From Triatoma infestans (lineage: Eukaryota; Arthropoda; Insecta; Hemiptera; Reduviidae): DNA of 64,000 nucleotides. The notes under the pieces are model-generated. The model had not been told where the DNA came from. It did no database searches and saw nothing but the letters and a program-made list of their open reading frames with translations. The stretch spans positions 186,001-250,000 of the forward strand of contig JAAEAF010000099.1 of NCBI GenBank assembly GCA_011037195.1, read 5' to 3'. Below are positions 33,411 through 44,649 of this stretch, in pieces (position 1 is the stretch's first letter; each line of letters starts with the position of its first letter). The position numbers were made by a program, and so were the translations under genes.

Positions 33411-33448
33411 CCGTCTAAGAAAGAAACTGCTAATCCTGCAAGCTCGGG
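33411..33448 (-). CDS. tentative 38-bp microexon of the receptor gene
   Basis: Between acceptor ...GGGAAG and donor GACGG|GTACTC the frame gives PELAGLAVSFLD plus two bases. Starting in phase 0 and leaving two bases is exactly what is needed to join the EGF exon (33548-33691) to the helix-1 exon (32347-32521). The acceptor has a poor pyrimidine tract, so this is a proposal from phase arithmetic, not a firm call. Confidence 0.4.
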
Positions 33449-33547
33449 CTTCCCTGCGTCATCTCATTCAGTTAAAAATTATCGTAAAACCTATGACCTA
33501 TCCTATAATTAAGTACAAATTAAATTTTTTACATAAAAATAATTTAC

Positions 33548-33691
33548 CATCATAAGTTTTTCGTATTCTTCTTCAATCAGTGATCCATTATAAAATCTAT
33601 GAGTCGCTTTAATGTCAGGATAATAAAAGCCTTGTTTGCAAACACATTTGTAGCTACCTCGTCGAAATCCAAGACCAGGAATTGGCACGCA
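33548..33691 (-). CDS. GPR158-like receptor exon: EGF-like cysteines
   Basis: 144 bp, 48 codons, phase 0. Acceptor TTTTTTCCTTAG, donor ATG|GTAAAT. Reads CVPIPGLGFRRGSYKCVCKQ and GFYYPDIKATHRFYNGS, then an acidic EEEYEKLMM end. The CVCKQGFYYP motif is the EGF-like calcium-binding-type segment placed before the membrane part in this family. Confidence 0.92.
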
Positions 33692-33729
33692 CTAAGGAAA
33701 AAATAATATATTAGATTTAATAGATTCAA

Positions 33730-35600
33730 ACTGAGGTTTAACATGACTCATCGGCATCTTTATTACACATGACACATAACGTTGCATGTTTATTACAAGC
33801 AATGAGAGGAGTTCCCTTGAGATCACAAACAAAACATAACTTCTGCCTTCACATTTTTAACAAAGGAAGCCACAATAAAACGAGTGTAATGAGACCACTT
33901 TCAAAAAATGTTCAAGATGGAGGCTCGTTATGCTTCATCACCCAACTACTGCTATTACCCCACCTAAGACGTCACGGTGACTCGTCAACACCTCACTACA
34001 ACTATCCTCAACTGGACATCCCTGAGGGAAGTCACACATGCCTTTCTCAATTATGAGAAGCCAACTAGTAAATTATGAGTGTAGTTTCTTTCAAGATTCA
34101 ATTTGAAATTCTGGTTTGAATTGTTGCCAACACTGTGACCACACTTCCCATTCTGCAGAAAAAATGGAGTATAGTACTTATTCGCAGCTCTCAAGTTCCC
34201 TGCCGATGTCTCAAACTACCAAAAGAAACACACGACAACTGTTTGGATTTAGGATACCTATAAACTTTGACTCACCACAGCACATACTCTCTTCCACCAT
34301 ATCATTCATCTGTGCGCACTCTGCAGGGACACAGTTTTGTGCATGGTATAAATTTGTAGTATTGATGCAACTTCTTAATGCATCAAAGCAGTAAATGCAG
34401 GTATGTACGCAGAATATTCCTATGATGACGACGCCTAGTAGGTGTTAGTGGAAAAGGGTGAGTATTATCATGTATTGCATTCTCATATATAGAACAATTT
34501 TACAATTTTAATTTACAATTAATTTTAATCTGCTTTTGTACCAGGTTAAAGAATGCTTGGAATGCAGACGGTGAATTCTTGTATAAAACAGTTTTGAATT
34601 TATCAAAATTTAATTCATTCTTCCTAAAGTGCATTAATCTCAGATTTCTTAGAATTAGACACACAAACAAAATGAAAGAAATCCTTGTTTCTTTAGAATT
34701 ACAGAATCATAATTCAATATTTTGTCAAATCTTAATTTATGTACAACATTTTCACTCTATTAATGTTTTGCTGCTATCAGCCGTTAGAGACGACGTGTTA
34801 AAATGTGACTGTGACTATGACAGTCATCTATCACACAACATTTAAATTACACCTTGCACACTACACATTCAGAACATATTTTTGCCTAGAAAAAGATAAT
34901 AAATTTATCGAAACTTGGCACGAATTCATCTTGTATTAACTTCTGGCCGAACTCCATGAATTTTAACATATATTTCCCTCTATATTTAATGAGCTACTAG
35001 TCATGAAACTAATTACATTTAACTGGTATTTTGTTTTTATTAAATGAGATAATTGTTCTTTTACTTTTTATGCTGTGATATTTCCTTATTAAATAATCTA
35101 GACTAGAGTAATATTGTAGGCAGGCAAAAATTTTCCCTACTTTTTATAAAAATAATGTTTTTCTTATAATTTCATAAATTAAGATGCGAGAATGTCTTTC
35201 ACATGGCAAATCAATGCACCTACATAGATATTAATGTTTAGCTTAGTTGTATACAGAGTAGTACATTGACCTCCAAGAATACAATGCAATCAGTAATATT
35301 AATAGGTAACCTAAAAACTTTTTTAATAAAAAATTTGAGTAATATCTTCTATCTTGTCGTAATACGTTAGATCCCAATCTCGGCTCCATAACAAATCATT
35401 GCTCCAGGCATGGAGCAATAAAAAAACCTGCATTAGCTGTGAGAATCAATGGCTGCCTAAGTACTCATTGCACGAATTTAGCATTTTTATTACGTCATTC
35501 TAACTACATATGCTATAGAAAGCGAGCTAAACAGATTTACATAGTAACATATTCTAGCTCGAACCCACTTCCTACATAAAACAAATTCAAATTAATACAA
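33730..35600. other. intron, unassigned
   Basis: The first 700 bp are C-richer than the surroundings (33.77-34.4 kb), with open frames lacking any family signature. The rest is AT-rich. No exon with matching phase was recognised. Confidence 0.45.
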
Positions 35601-35610
35601 AGAAACAAAC

Positions 35611-35734
35611 CTCTGTAGTTTTTTTTTTACACTTGTCAGATGCTGCAAAAATATTGAGTTGTGTTGCCCCTTTCGGTAAGGGACATTGGTCTATGTCAAC
35701 TCTTCTTAGGTCTATGTCTATACCACTGGTCCCC
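35611..35734 (-). CDS. GPR158-like receptor exon: extracellular region after the Cache domain
   Basis: 124 bp. Acceptor CATTTTTCAG, donor GAG|GTTTGT. After one base it reads GTSGIDIDLRRVDIDQCPLP and ends DKCKKKTTE. Both ends are phase-consistent with the exons on either side: AA|G before, and E|C after. Confidence 0.88.
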
Positions 35735-35884
35735 CTGAAAAATGGATTAGACAAACCAAATATGTTATTATTCATTTCCACCTTTGTTTTACGAAGTGCG
35801 TGCTACAGAGGAATTGCAACTTAAATAATGCATAAGATATACTTGATAATTAATAGTAGTCGTAATAACAATGATGAAATTTAA

Positions 35885-35945
35885 AAAAATATGGTGTGAA
35901 ACACTCACACGACTTTTTCTTACTGCAGTTTACTTAGCTCTCATT
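35885..35945 (-). repeat. R1 repeat, right-end fragment
   Basis: GGTGTGAAACACTCACACGA plus CTTTTTCTTACTGCAG, the inverted right end of R1, in an intron. Confidence 0.7.
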
Positions 35946-36329
35946 TGCTTATTTATTTCACGGGTATAATTACGCAGTAAGAAATTTCACATTTAACTGA
36001 AAATGTTCATATGTATATCCGAAATATAATTAGGTACAAAAAAAGGTGGATTTTCTCAGACTCAGAATTTTTTTTTATTATTATTTACGACACACTTGTC
36101 GGTGGGGTAGCCATCTGGTGCCTCGCAGTCCAATGTAATAACGTAGTGAATGTTTGTATTGATTATAATTGTCCGTAAATCTTTCCCTGAGATCCACCAG
36201 TCGCGAGCTCGTTGCCAGGAGCTCTCCCGTGGTCTCTATGACTATCTTGATATAAACTAAGGGTCCCATTTCGTTTAATATATCATTTTAAAAATCTCAT
36301 CAATAGCAGATATCCCTGCTCATTTGCGG

Positions 36330-36900
36330 GTTTCGAGGCAAAGCTAAATTTAGTTACAATGCACCATTTTCAAGATATTTAATAAGATATGGAAACTTCA
36401 ATAGAAATAGACCTTCCTCTTAGTTCCTCGTAGAATTGCAAATTTGAAGAAAATCTGATAACCGTAAGTGCGACTTTACTCAGTAGAGCAGGTTTTTGAG
36501 GTTTTGGAATTTTCTCACAATCGATTACAACTATTTTCTTTAAACTTGGAATGGTTGCTGATACATAGAAATGTGTAACTTTTATTTGAAACATTTTTCT
36601 GAAAAAAATTATTTTATAAATTTGAACAAGCCTTGTTGGTTTCTTCATACATTGCACCTTATAAAGCCGCTCATGAATGCAAGTAAAATCCCCAACAACA
36701 TTTTATGGTGCCTAACTAAACATTGTAAAATTCCAGTTTAAAGAATATTTACTGATTAAATTATATTAATTAGAGTAAGAGAAAGTCGTGTGAGTGTTGT
36801 ACACCAGATTTTTTTCGTATTCAGTTGGTCTCAGAACATATATTTCCGATAAAAACCCAATTTCGAAAATATGACATGATTACAATACAGGAAGAGATTG
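36330..36900 (+). repeat. R1 repeat, right half followed by an inverted left end
   Basis: TTTTCTCACAATCGATTACA, ACTTTTATTTGAAACATTTT and the right end GTAAGAGAAAGTCGTGTGAG near 36777. An inverted left part then follows directly (ATATTTCCGATAAAAACCCA, ATTACAATACAGGAAGAG). Intronic. Confidence 0.75.
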
Positions 36901-37080
36901 TAAAAATTAATATCCTGATGTCTAAGAATTAAGCATTAATTTCATTAAAAAAAATTCAAACTTCGTTAATACTGGAATGAATATTTCCAAAGAAATGCAT
37001 TCATGTGCTGCAGCATTAGAACAGTTTTAAAAATAAGTAACTGAATTATTAACAATTTTCTTTATTAAGTGTAAACTCAC

Positions 37081-37264
37081 TTAAAGAAATAGGTACCGTT
37101 GGCGTAGCCAAAGAAGGGCACTGTATAAGTGAGCATCCAGATGTTGCCTCCTCCGCAGTCATAGTATGGTTTACTCCATTTACCATCTTCATAGACAACA
37201 GAGAGTATTTCGTCAGGCACTCGTTCTGTATGCGCAGAATCGTTCCAGGTGTACGAGTTGTAGC
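37081..37264 (-). CDS. GPR158-like receptor exon: Cache-type extracellular domain, second part
   Basis: 184 bp. Acceptor TTTATATTTCAG, donor TTTAA|GTGAGT. Reads YNSYTWNDSAHTERVPDEIL, SVVYEDGKWSKPYYDCGGGN and IWMLTYTVPFFGY. The KWSKPYYDCGGGNIWM block with its Asp-Cys-Gly-Gly-Gly is a hallmark of the extracellular Cache domain of this receptor group. Phase +2 start matches the previous exon exactly. Confidence 0.94.
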
Positions 37265-37309
37265 CTGAAATATAAAAGCAGTGATGGTCAATTTTCGTTC
37301 TTTTAAAAA

Positions 37310-37362
37310 TAAAAATCTGGTGTGAAACACTCACACGACATTCTCTTACTCCTTTTTAATGC
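37310..37362 (-). repeat. R1 repeat, right-end fragment
   Basis: AATCTGGTGTGAAACACTCA and CGACATTCTCTTACTCC, 46 bp from the adjacent receptor exon. Confidence 0.75.
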
Positions 37363-37397
37363 ATATATATGGAATGACAAATTTTCTTTAAACTCAA

Positions 37398-37622
37398 ATT
37401 TGTGGTTAGCGTACTGGACTCCTTCGCGGAGGACCCGGGTTCGAGTCCAGCTGTGTTACCCTTAGAATTTTTCTTCCTAGGAGCTTTACAGCTCACTGTC
37501 CGGTGATGAACAGTGTTGTCTGTATCGAGAGACACTGTCCGGAAGCCGGCAGTTCACTGAGAAGGCTCCGTGCGCCAATGACCATAGACGTTGACGCGTC
37601 TTTAAAAAAAAAAAAAAAAAAA
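37398..37622 (+). repeat. SINE-A copy 4, the most complete
   Basis: A box TGGTTAGCGTACTGG, B box GGTTCGAGTCC at tRNA spacing, then the full family body and a long A-run. The head could come from any of several tRNAs. Confidence 0.88.
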
Positions 37623-38049
37623 CTCAATTTTAATATTTATTCTAACATAAATATAGAGGTGGTGGAGGATAAGTATCAACCTACAAATCTAAGGTGGTAG
37701 AGAAATGATGATTATATTATGGCCCAATAGAGCGCTCTAAATCCACTAAACCAACTACATACAACATTTGTACGCTACAGGCGTACCCTGAAGCGATGAT
37801 ATAGTTGTAAATGTGAAGACAGCACCTAAAAACTGAAATATAATCTGAAACACAAGATACAAACGAGAACGGTAATAAAGAGCCTAAAAGGTCGACGGAG
37901 AGAGAGAGAAAATCAAGCTGAAAGAAAAGGAGAGAAAATTGACTTACCTGGAAGGCGATGAGCGGTGACAAGTGATGAAAGGGGGGATGGTGTAAGTGAG
38001 GCGTTTAAGTTAATGTCTGTTGTAAGTGTCGTTTACGAGAGGGACGTAT

Positions 38050-38620
38050 AGATGACGATGTATGCCGATGAACTGAAAAAACTTTCAGTGAAGTTTCACG
38101 TTCGGTCAACCAATTTTCTCAAACTCGGAATTTTAGCATCACATTTAATTGTAGTTAATATTATAAAGGTATGCGTGTGCGTGTATGTGTGTTTTTGTGT
38201 ACATAACTCAAAACGGAAAGTTCATTCTCCAAACTTGATATTTCGTTTAAGTTCTACCAGGGTACATGACAATTAAGTTTTGGTCAAAATCTGTCAACTG
38301 AAAGTACCGTTTTACTGAATGGAATGTTTACTTTTTGCAATTTTATCGAAAAAGGCTCCAACGATTTTCTTCAAACTTTGTATATACACTAAATATATGT
38401 AGATCTCTGAGTTTTATTTGAAACTTTATTCCGCGAAAATTCATTAAAGAGAGGTTTTGGAGATGGAGTGGGATTATGTTTTCCTCTAATGTTCCATTTC
38501 AACTTATTTTATGTTTCTATCATCTAAACAATATTAATTAGAATTAAATGTATTGTAAAATCAAAACATGTATTTCTAGTGAAAACTCAACTTGAAAATT
38601 TGAGCAGTGAGAGAAAGTAA
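38050..38620 (+). repeat. R1 repeat, internal and right part
   Basis: (GT)-rich patch at 38170-38195, CTTGATATTTCGTTTAAGTT, TATCGAAAAAGGCTCCAACG, TTTTATTTGAAACTTTATTC and a terminal inverted left-end piece (GTGAGAGAAAGTAAAAACG). Intronic. Confidence 0.75.
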
Positions 38621-38624
38621 AAAC

Positions 38625-39977
38625 GTAAGTTTCAATTAGAAGTATAATAAGAAAGATGTATGAAAATTTCACATCAGATAATTTTAAGATAAGGATAAGT
38701 GGAAATGTCGCTTTCAAAGTACATAGGGCTGACTATGTTATTGTCCTCGCTTGAATAGCTTCCGACCGTGTAACTAATGAGTTTCCCTTCAAACACCGCT
38801 GTAATGAGGGTCATATGTCGAGGAAATAATGCTATAAAGAAACCTAAATTTCAATGAAGCTCTTTTGGGCATAAAAGCCATCCAGGCTTTTTTGCATTAT
38901 GGTGGGGCAGACAGACAAAGACTTTTTTCACACATCGGCCCTTCCTACGCAATTAGTCGTAACATCGCGCTAATGCCGATCCGCAGAAAAATAATTCATT
39001 TTCCAACAAATTAATTTGGGACGTCTTCTCTGGGTATTCAAGTCGTTTAAAGAACGCCAAAATTTAAAATTTTCCTCTTATTTTTGAGTTAATAATGTAC
39101 AAGTATGTGTGCAACTTATACGTTCTGTATATCTATTAATTAGAATAGTATGTTGACGAACAGGACTCTTTTCAGTTGGCAGGGGGGTAGAGCGCCCAAC
39201 TTTGAAACCATTTATTTTTTGTAACAAATTTTGTATGAACTTGGCTACTCGTCAATGCATGAGGTAAGTTTGTTGACCCAACAAACCCCTTGTCCAGCTA
39301 TTAACACACTCCCTCTTAACGTGGTTAGGTCCTAACAAAGCCCTTTAAAAACCAGTGTATCAACTAAATTTGCTCTGTGCAAGTCTGTGTTATCACACTG
39401 TTTTGACAGAACATCCTGATGATGGGCAAACGCCCGAAACCGTTTCTAGCTCTGCGGAACCAACCAACTTGGCCGGAAGACAAGACGAAACTGAAGATTA
39501 ATCTCACACATTTCCTACGTTATATAAACCGTCTAGATTCTGACAAAATCAACTGTAACAGTCTGGAACATACTAATAGCTTCAGAAGTTGTAGACAATC
39601 TCCTAAGACAGAAATCATGAAGAAGTCATTGTTGACTAAATAATACCATTTTGAAACAATGCATGTAGTGTGCTATTCTGCATGGGGCATGCTTTCACAA
39701 TACACAAAATGAAGATATTAATATAACTTTTTAAGTCTATAATACAATATAAAATCTATAACTCATTATTTAATATATTATCGAAATTTTGAAAATGACC
39801 AGCTGACAAGTCGCAACTTCAACAACAAAACACATAAAGGAAACATACATGTTGTAGCCTCCTACAATATGGTATTCATAAACCTACCCATCTGAAACAA
39901 CTTTAAAACTATATTTACATATTTCTAATGTACAGTATAAAGGAAAACTTTACAAAATATTCATTTGTAAGACATAC
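38625..39977. other. intron with a palindromic repeat at 39.34-39.48 kb
   Basis: Contains GATGGGCAAACGCCCGAAAC (near 39420) followed by GCTCTGCGGAACCAACCAAC, an inverted copy of the repeat at 61.86-62.03 kb. No exon recognised in the rest. Confidence 0.55.
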
Positions 39978-40329
39978 CTCTAGAAAAGTGATCATAGTTG
40001 GTGATCACTCTGTGAGCGTTGTTCCTGGCAATGTAGAACCACTCTGAGGTATTATCCAAGTACTTATACTCTACTGCGAGGTCCTTCACCAGTATTGGGC
40101 CTTCAGGCAGACGGTACGCATACGGACAGAATAGCTGGAAACTCTTATATTGATTTTGATCGTAGCAATTCCCAGCTGCAAATATGTCCTCGTCAAATTC
40201 TACCATGGAAAACAATCCTGCATGTAGTAAATATTCTGAATTGAGTACAGTGTGTGGTGCGTACTTCCACAAGCGTGTCAACATATTTGCCCTATTCACT
40301 GCTACTTCCGCCTCAATCCGGAATCTTTC
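39978..40329 (-). CDS. GPR158-like receptor exon: Cache-type extracellular domain, first part
   Basis: 352 bp. Acceptor TTCTTTTTACAG, donor AGAG|GTATGT. Phase 0 start ERFRIEAEVAVNRANMLTRL, then LVKDLAVEYKYLDNTSEWFY and IARNNAHRVITNYDHFSRG. It begins the ligand-sensing extracellular domain; in the family this part follows a signal peptide exon. No such upstream exon was found in 40.3-64 kb, so the 5' end lies beyond a long intron or outside the window. Confidence 0.93.
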
Positions 40330-40339
40330 CTGTAAAAAG

Positions 40340-41565
40340 AATAACACATATTTAAGAATTATATTCATTGCTGTGAGAACTATAAATATTCACCAAATTT
40401 AGTATTTCTAATGTCCATTTTAAATCCCTCAATATTAAAATATTGTGTAAACGCTCGACATATTTAAATTACAAAGGTTCTTAACTTCTTTGGTAATTGG
40501 CACCCAATTAAATCTCAAAAAACATTACCGCACCTCTTCTAAAAATGTGTTGCAGTTATTACTTTCTCTAAGAAAAAAATGTTGAGATCGTGTCAAATTT
40601 TTGAAATTATATCAATATCTTATAAGATCTGCTGTCATTGGACAAATATTATTGACATGATACAATTTATTGTAAAAATTTAATAATCCCAATGATTTTA
40701 ATTCTGTAAAACTTTTTGGTGACAGGGTACATTAGCTTTAACTTTTTCAGTGATGAATGGATACCTTGGATAAAACCAACTGGATAAACTAATAGACTTT
40801 TGAAATAACTTACATTTTTCGGGATTGAATTTAACATTATTATCATTCAATCTTCCAAATACTTGTACCATCTCTAAATTTATATAACAAACTCAATCTT
40901 AACTATTATCAAGATAAAAACTAACATTTTTCAAACCACAAATATGGAACCATAACGGACTGGAAAATCGATGGCCCATCGATTGTTATTGCCTGATGTA
41001 GGTAATTCTTTAAAATCAACAGATATAGAAGAAATCTGTCTTTACCCCTTGTATCCTAGAAATGCTTTCTCCAACCTCTGGGAGTGTCCACCACTGGTTA
41101 GGAACCGTTACTTTACATAGATTGGCTATTCAACCAAGACACTGCAACTCCTAAATCTTTATTTCCCTTGACTCCCACGCTTGACTGTAATCGTCCCTTG
41201 ATTGGCCTATAGAGTAGAGAGAAGGCTGAATGTCTCAGCTCTCACAGAACCCCTCTAAAACCTATTTTACCGGTAAAAAGTTTATTTGTAATTTATATAC
41301 AATAATTGATATAGCCAGCAAGAAGAAACCTATTTGGCATGTTTCTTGGTTGTCCAGCCTATATCAAGTATACGAAGAATATCTTTCCACCTTCATCTCC
41401 CCTGATTTAAATACTATAGAAAATCTTAACACTAGTGTAAATATAGACAATGAAACGAACATTGTAAACTTTAACAATGAAAAATGTTTATTATTATCTT
41501 AGTTCTTTTTTGAAACAAAAATAAATTATTTATTTATTACAGTTCTGATAGTACACTTGTAACTG
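40340..41565. other. stretch upstream of the last receptor exon found
   Basis: A small R1 left-end trace is at about 40560-40605. An open frame at 41230-41502 (plus strand, 90 codons, followed by AATAAA) has no recognisable motif and is AT-rich, so it is not called. Confidence 0.45.
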
Positions 41566-41569
41566 AGTA

Positions 41570-42326
41570 AATTTAGTTTTGTTGGTCAGTCTACGAGGAT
41601 GACCTCTAATACAGTTTATACTTAATTTATCTTCACCTGCTTTGATTCTTCTTTCCAAATCCAATCGCATGATTGATTTCTCTTTCCATTAATGTTGAGT
41701 CCTTCTTTATATTAACATCCTTTAAATCAAGTTCATCAGGGAGTTTAATTCTATTTCTAAAAACCTCAAAGGCTGAAGCCCGTTGCTCAAATATTATTTT
41801 AGTCTAACTTTAGCATTAGAAGGTTTACCAAGTCTGAAGGCAGTCTCAACAGTGGCATCAGTAACACCAGTAACCTTTATAATTTTATCAATTTGACTTT
41901 TGTCATACTGCCTACTTTCTTCACTTACCTCTGGACAGTGTTCAGGAACGTTAAAGATCATTCTTTTTCTTTTCATTACGTTCTTTTAATTCCATAATCA
42001 TCGTTTCTTTCATGAATATATCAATGTTTCCCTGATTAGGTACACTATAATATCTAAGTGGTTCTTACAACTTTAAAGATCCATGACTTCTTTTTTGAAT
42101 TCCAATAAGTTTTTTCAAACTGAGTATGTTTTTGAGACGTACATTACAGCCTTGGCAGAGAAATTTTAAGGAACGCTTGTTTATTTGCATCAATCTGCCT
42201 TCCGCAGATGACAGACCGGCACAAGTGACATGAACAACTCCATCACATATATAAACCGTTTCATTTGACATTTCACTTTCAGAAATGTTTAAACGACAAG
42301 TTACACACTTTTGGTCACTAGCCATT
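41570..42326 (-). pseudogene. non-LTR retrotransposon ORF1 remnant (PHD-type finger plus ORF1p core)
   Basis: The minus-strand frame at 42065-42325 begins with an ATG and carries a PHD-like cysteine/histidine pattern (CVTCRLN ... YICDGVVHVTCAGLS ... FLCQGC). Below it, 41794-41976 reads KRKRMIFNVPE and VETAFRLGKP, the RNA-binding core block of CR1/L2-like or similar ORF1 proteins. Near 41640-41700 comes GEDKLSINCIRGHPRRL-like sequence, the usual ORF1 C-terminus. ORF1 proteins bind the element RNA. Frameshifts and stops between the parts show it is dead. No ORF2 follows. Confidence 0.7.
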
Positions 42327-42329
42327 TCC

Positions 42330-42880
42330 TATAAACTATGAGAAACAAAAAAAAGTTTTTACAACTAATTTGCGAGATGTTATATGTATAACCTATCTTT
42401 AAACCTCTGAATACACTTAACATAATATGTATTTAATGGTGTCCCCAGTTTCAATTTTAATTTACTTTCTACTTTGTCTAAAATTGATTTTATGTTTTCT
42501 TAGTTAATTTCACATATGATTTTACATAGTCTTCATTACCATAACACTTTACGACACTAAAAAATGTATATATGTGTATAAAATGTATATTATATTATTG
42601 TCTATTTGTTTCATATAATTTTTTATATTTAATTATTTTCATGCTTATTTATATTTTTTATAAATATATTTATTTTTTGTCGTACGAACGAATGTTGTAA
42701 CTTGTTTTTATCCAGCCGCTATCTGTATTAATATTCTGTCTGACCAGGTTGTTTTTTTCAACGTGGGACTCCCTGGTAGGCTCTGTTCGAGGTGATCCAA
42801 ATAACAGAGCAGGGAAATCTCAACTGAATAATTCGCACTTTCGGAAATAATTTTCTTTATTCTTAGTGTTTATTAAAAAT
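42330..42880. other. AT-rich stretch, nothing recognised
   Basis: Very AT-rich. No open frame or repeat end recognised. Confidence 0.5.
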
Positions 42881-43325
42881 ATTTAATTGTCTTCTGTACT
42901 CTGTAGCCGGTAAAAGAAAATAAGTTTCTTTTGAAATAGCACTCTAGAGGGATGCTAGAGGTCCCTTAGAACCCCCAGAATATAATTCCACCGGGAAAAT
43001 GTTTTTAATAACATTGTTATGTATGTGTGTGTGTGTGTGTAGTAAATTTTTCAAGAAAAATTGAAAAATCCACTCAGTAAAATCGCAGTTTCGGTTGGTG
43101 GACTTTGATCGAAACCTTCGTTCCAATTCGAGTCAAAGGAATTTCAAGTTTAAACCTTGTCAACTATCTTCACATTTATTTAATCATATCACTTTTATTT
43201 AAAACATTTCTCTGGGAGGATCTAGGGAGCAGTAACTTTAGAAGCTTCTCCTGTAAAGTCCTATCTGAAAATTGCATGTGGAGCCAAACAATATAGAGGA
43301 AAATGAACCACAAAATGAAGCAGGC
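42880..43325 (-). repeat. R1 repeat, minus orientation
   Basis: Reverse-orientation blocks GGTCCCTTAGAACCCCCAGA, a (GT)n run at 43021-43041 and AAAATCGCAGTTTCGGTTGG. Confidence 0.65.
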
Positions 43326-43399
43326 TACCACGGAAAATGTCTCTGATGAATATAGAGGAAAATTAGATATTTTTAATAAATGTCTAGTTGGATGGAATT

Positions 43400-43775
43400 G
43401 CAGTGTGAATTATCAGAAGGGTATTTCAGTTCTTCGCGATTTTCTCGAAAATGGCTCCAATGATTTTCTCTTGAGATAAATTTATGTAAGATGATATGTA
43501 CTTCACGTATTGTTACTTTTATTTGAAACATTTTGCCGGAAAAATTGATTTTTGAAATGTGAGTTTGAATTAAATTTAAACTGGCGTTAAAAGCTTTGAG
43601 CAGAAAGAGGGCGCTGACAAGTAAACAAGTTTAGTACCCACTAACTTTATAATGCAACGCAAGCCAAACTAAACGTTTAGTAAACATCGCAAATTTAAAG
43701 AAAATTAATCAAGTAGAACTGTAATTCTCGCTGCAAGAGGAAGTTGTGTCAGTGTTTCACATCAATTTTTTTTTT
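43400..43775 (+). repeat. R1 repeat, right part
   Basis: GATTTTCTCGAAAATGGCTC near 43438 and TACTTTTATTTGAAACATTT. The right end GCAAGAGGAAGTTGTGTCAG...TTTCACATC lies near 43733-43765. Confidence 0.7.
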
Positions 43776-43923
43776 AACTCCGGATTACGGAGTTCTCTGT
43801 ATTTACGACTTCTCTTAACAGCAAAAATTAAACATAATTTTTAAAAACAAATATAAATATTTATTTATTTATGGAAAAGGTACTTGAAGCTACTTGACCT
43901 GCCTGCCTTGGACTTTAAGTTGG

Positions 43924-44145
43924 CTACATTAGTGTCGGAATTGTAGGTCGAAAACTCCCCGTGAGTGCTTCCCATCCAGCTGGCAGCTTCATAAATGAAT
44001 TTATAAATTCTTTTAAGGACTTTTTTCTCTCGAAATGTAGGAGCTCTTTGGAATTGGAGATGGTCCAGAATTGTGAAGCAAGGGTGAGTGAGTCCAGGAC
44101 CTTGTCTTCAGGGTAATCCAAGTTAATAGAATCAGCAGTTTTCAC
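43924..44145 (-). pseudogene. unrecognised protein-coding remnant, possible 3' end of a gene
   Basis: A clean minus-strand frame whose composition looks coding (DYPEDKVLDSLTLASQFWTI ... LPAGWEALTGSFRPTIPTL) and which ends at a stop with several AATAAA-like signals 80-100 bp further on. It is cut off upstream, at about 44140, exactly where an R1 left end starts. I cannot name the family. It could be a terminal exon, a processed copy or a piece of a transposon. Confidence 0.4.
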
Positions 44146-44290
44146 TTTCCCTTACTGCTACAACAATTATTGTGATCGTGCCAAATTTTCGTAATTGAGT
44201 TTTCAGTAGAAATACAGGTTTTGAACTGTACTGAGTACGCGAAATTTCGCGTTGTGATATATTCACACAGAAGTTCTCATTCTGGAATTA
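44146..44290 (+). repeat. R1 repeat, left part
   Basis: CTTTCCCTTACTGCTACAAC left end, TTGAGTTTTCAGTAGAAATA, then lost. Abuts the coding remnant. Confidence 0.7.
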
Positions 44291-44649
44291 TTATACTGAA
44301 GCATGGTTTTCGTTAAATTTGAAATGTTTACTAAACGTTTAGTTAGGGTTACATTACATTAAAAAGGGGTGGGGATTACACTTGTTAAGCTGACAGAGCG
44401 CTCTGTTTCTAACTGCTAACATGAATTTGGATCTAGATCATAGGTCCACCGGAGCATCTATAAAATCTATTCTTCCGGCAAAATGTTTCAAACAAAAGTT
44501 ATAAGGTTGTTACCTATGCAGTGAGCATTCCAAGTTTAAAGAAATTAGATGCCCTAGGCCATGAAAAACACCTAGATCTTGGGCTTTGTTATAAAGCGAT
44601 GTTTCGCCGTATTGTGATCAGCTTGATTGCTAGACCAGTGTGTAGGTCA

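Larger units (their letters stand above)
22355..40329 (-). other. gene span: GPR158-like class C GPCR (Smog/CG31760 relatives)
   Basis: Host gene on the minus strand. Its product is a seven-helix receptor of the class C group that includes vertebrate GPR158/GPR179 and Drosophila Smog and CG31760. Relatives sit in the plasma membrane with a large extracellular Cache domain, and Smog couples to G proteins in epithelial folding. Exons, in order of transcription: 39978-40329, 37081-37264, 35611-35734, 33548-33691, a tentative 33411-33448, 32347-32521, 32167-32235, 31024-31133, 29713-29927, 25691-25796, 24695-24868 and about 22355-22608. Junctions are GT...AG and phases match except between 29713 and 25796, where an exon seems to be missing. 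The start codon, signal peptide and C-terminus were not found. Assignment to the family is firm; orthology to one Drosophila gene is not. Confidence 0.9.

Noticed and set aside
33770..34060. Possible receptor exon in a C-rich stretch
   Set aside because: No splice-site pair in matching phase and no family signature in any frame.
41230..41502. 90-codon plus-strand frame with AATAAA after it
   Set aside because: No motif or homology recognised; composition like the AT-rich surroundings. Too weak to call.
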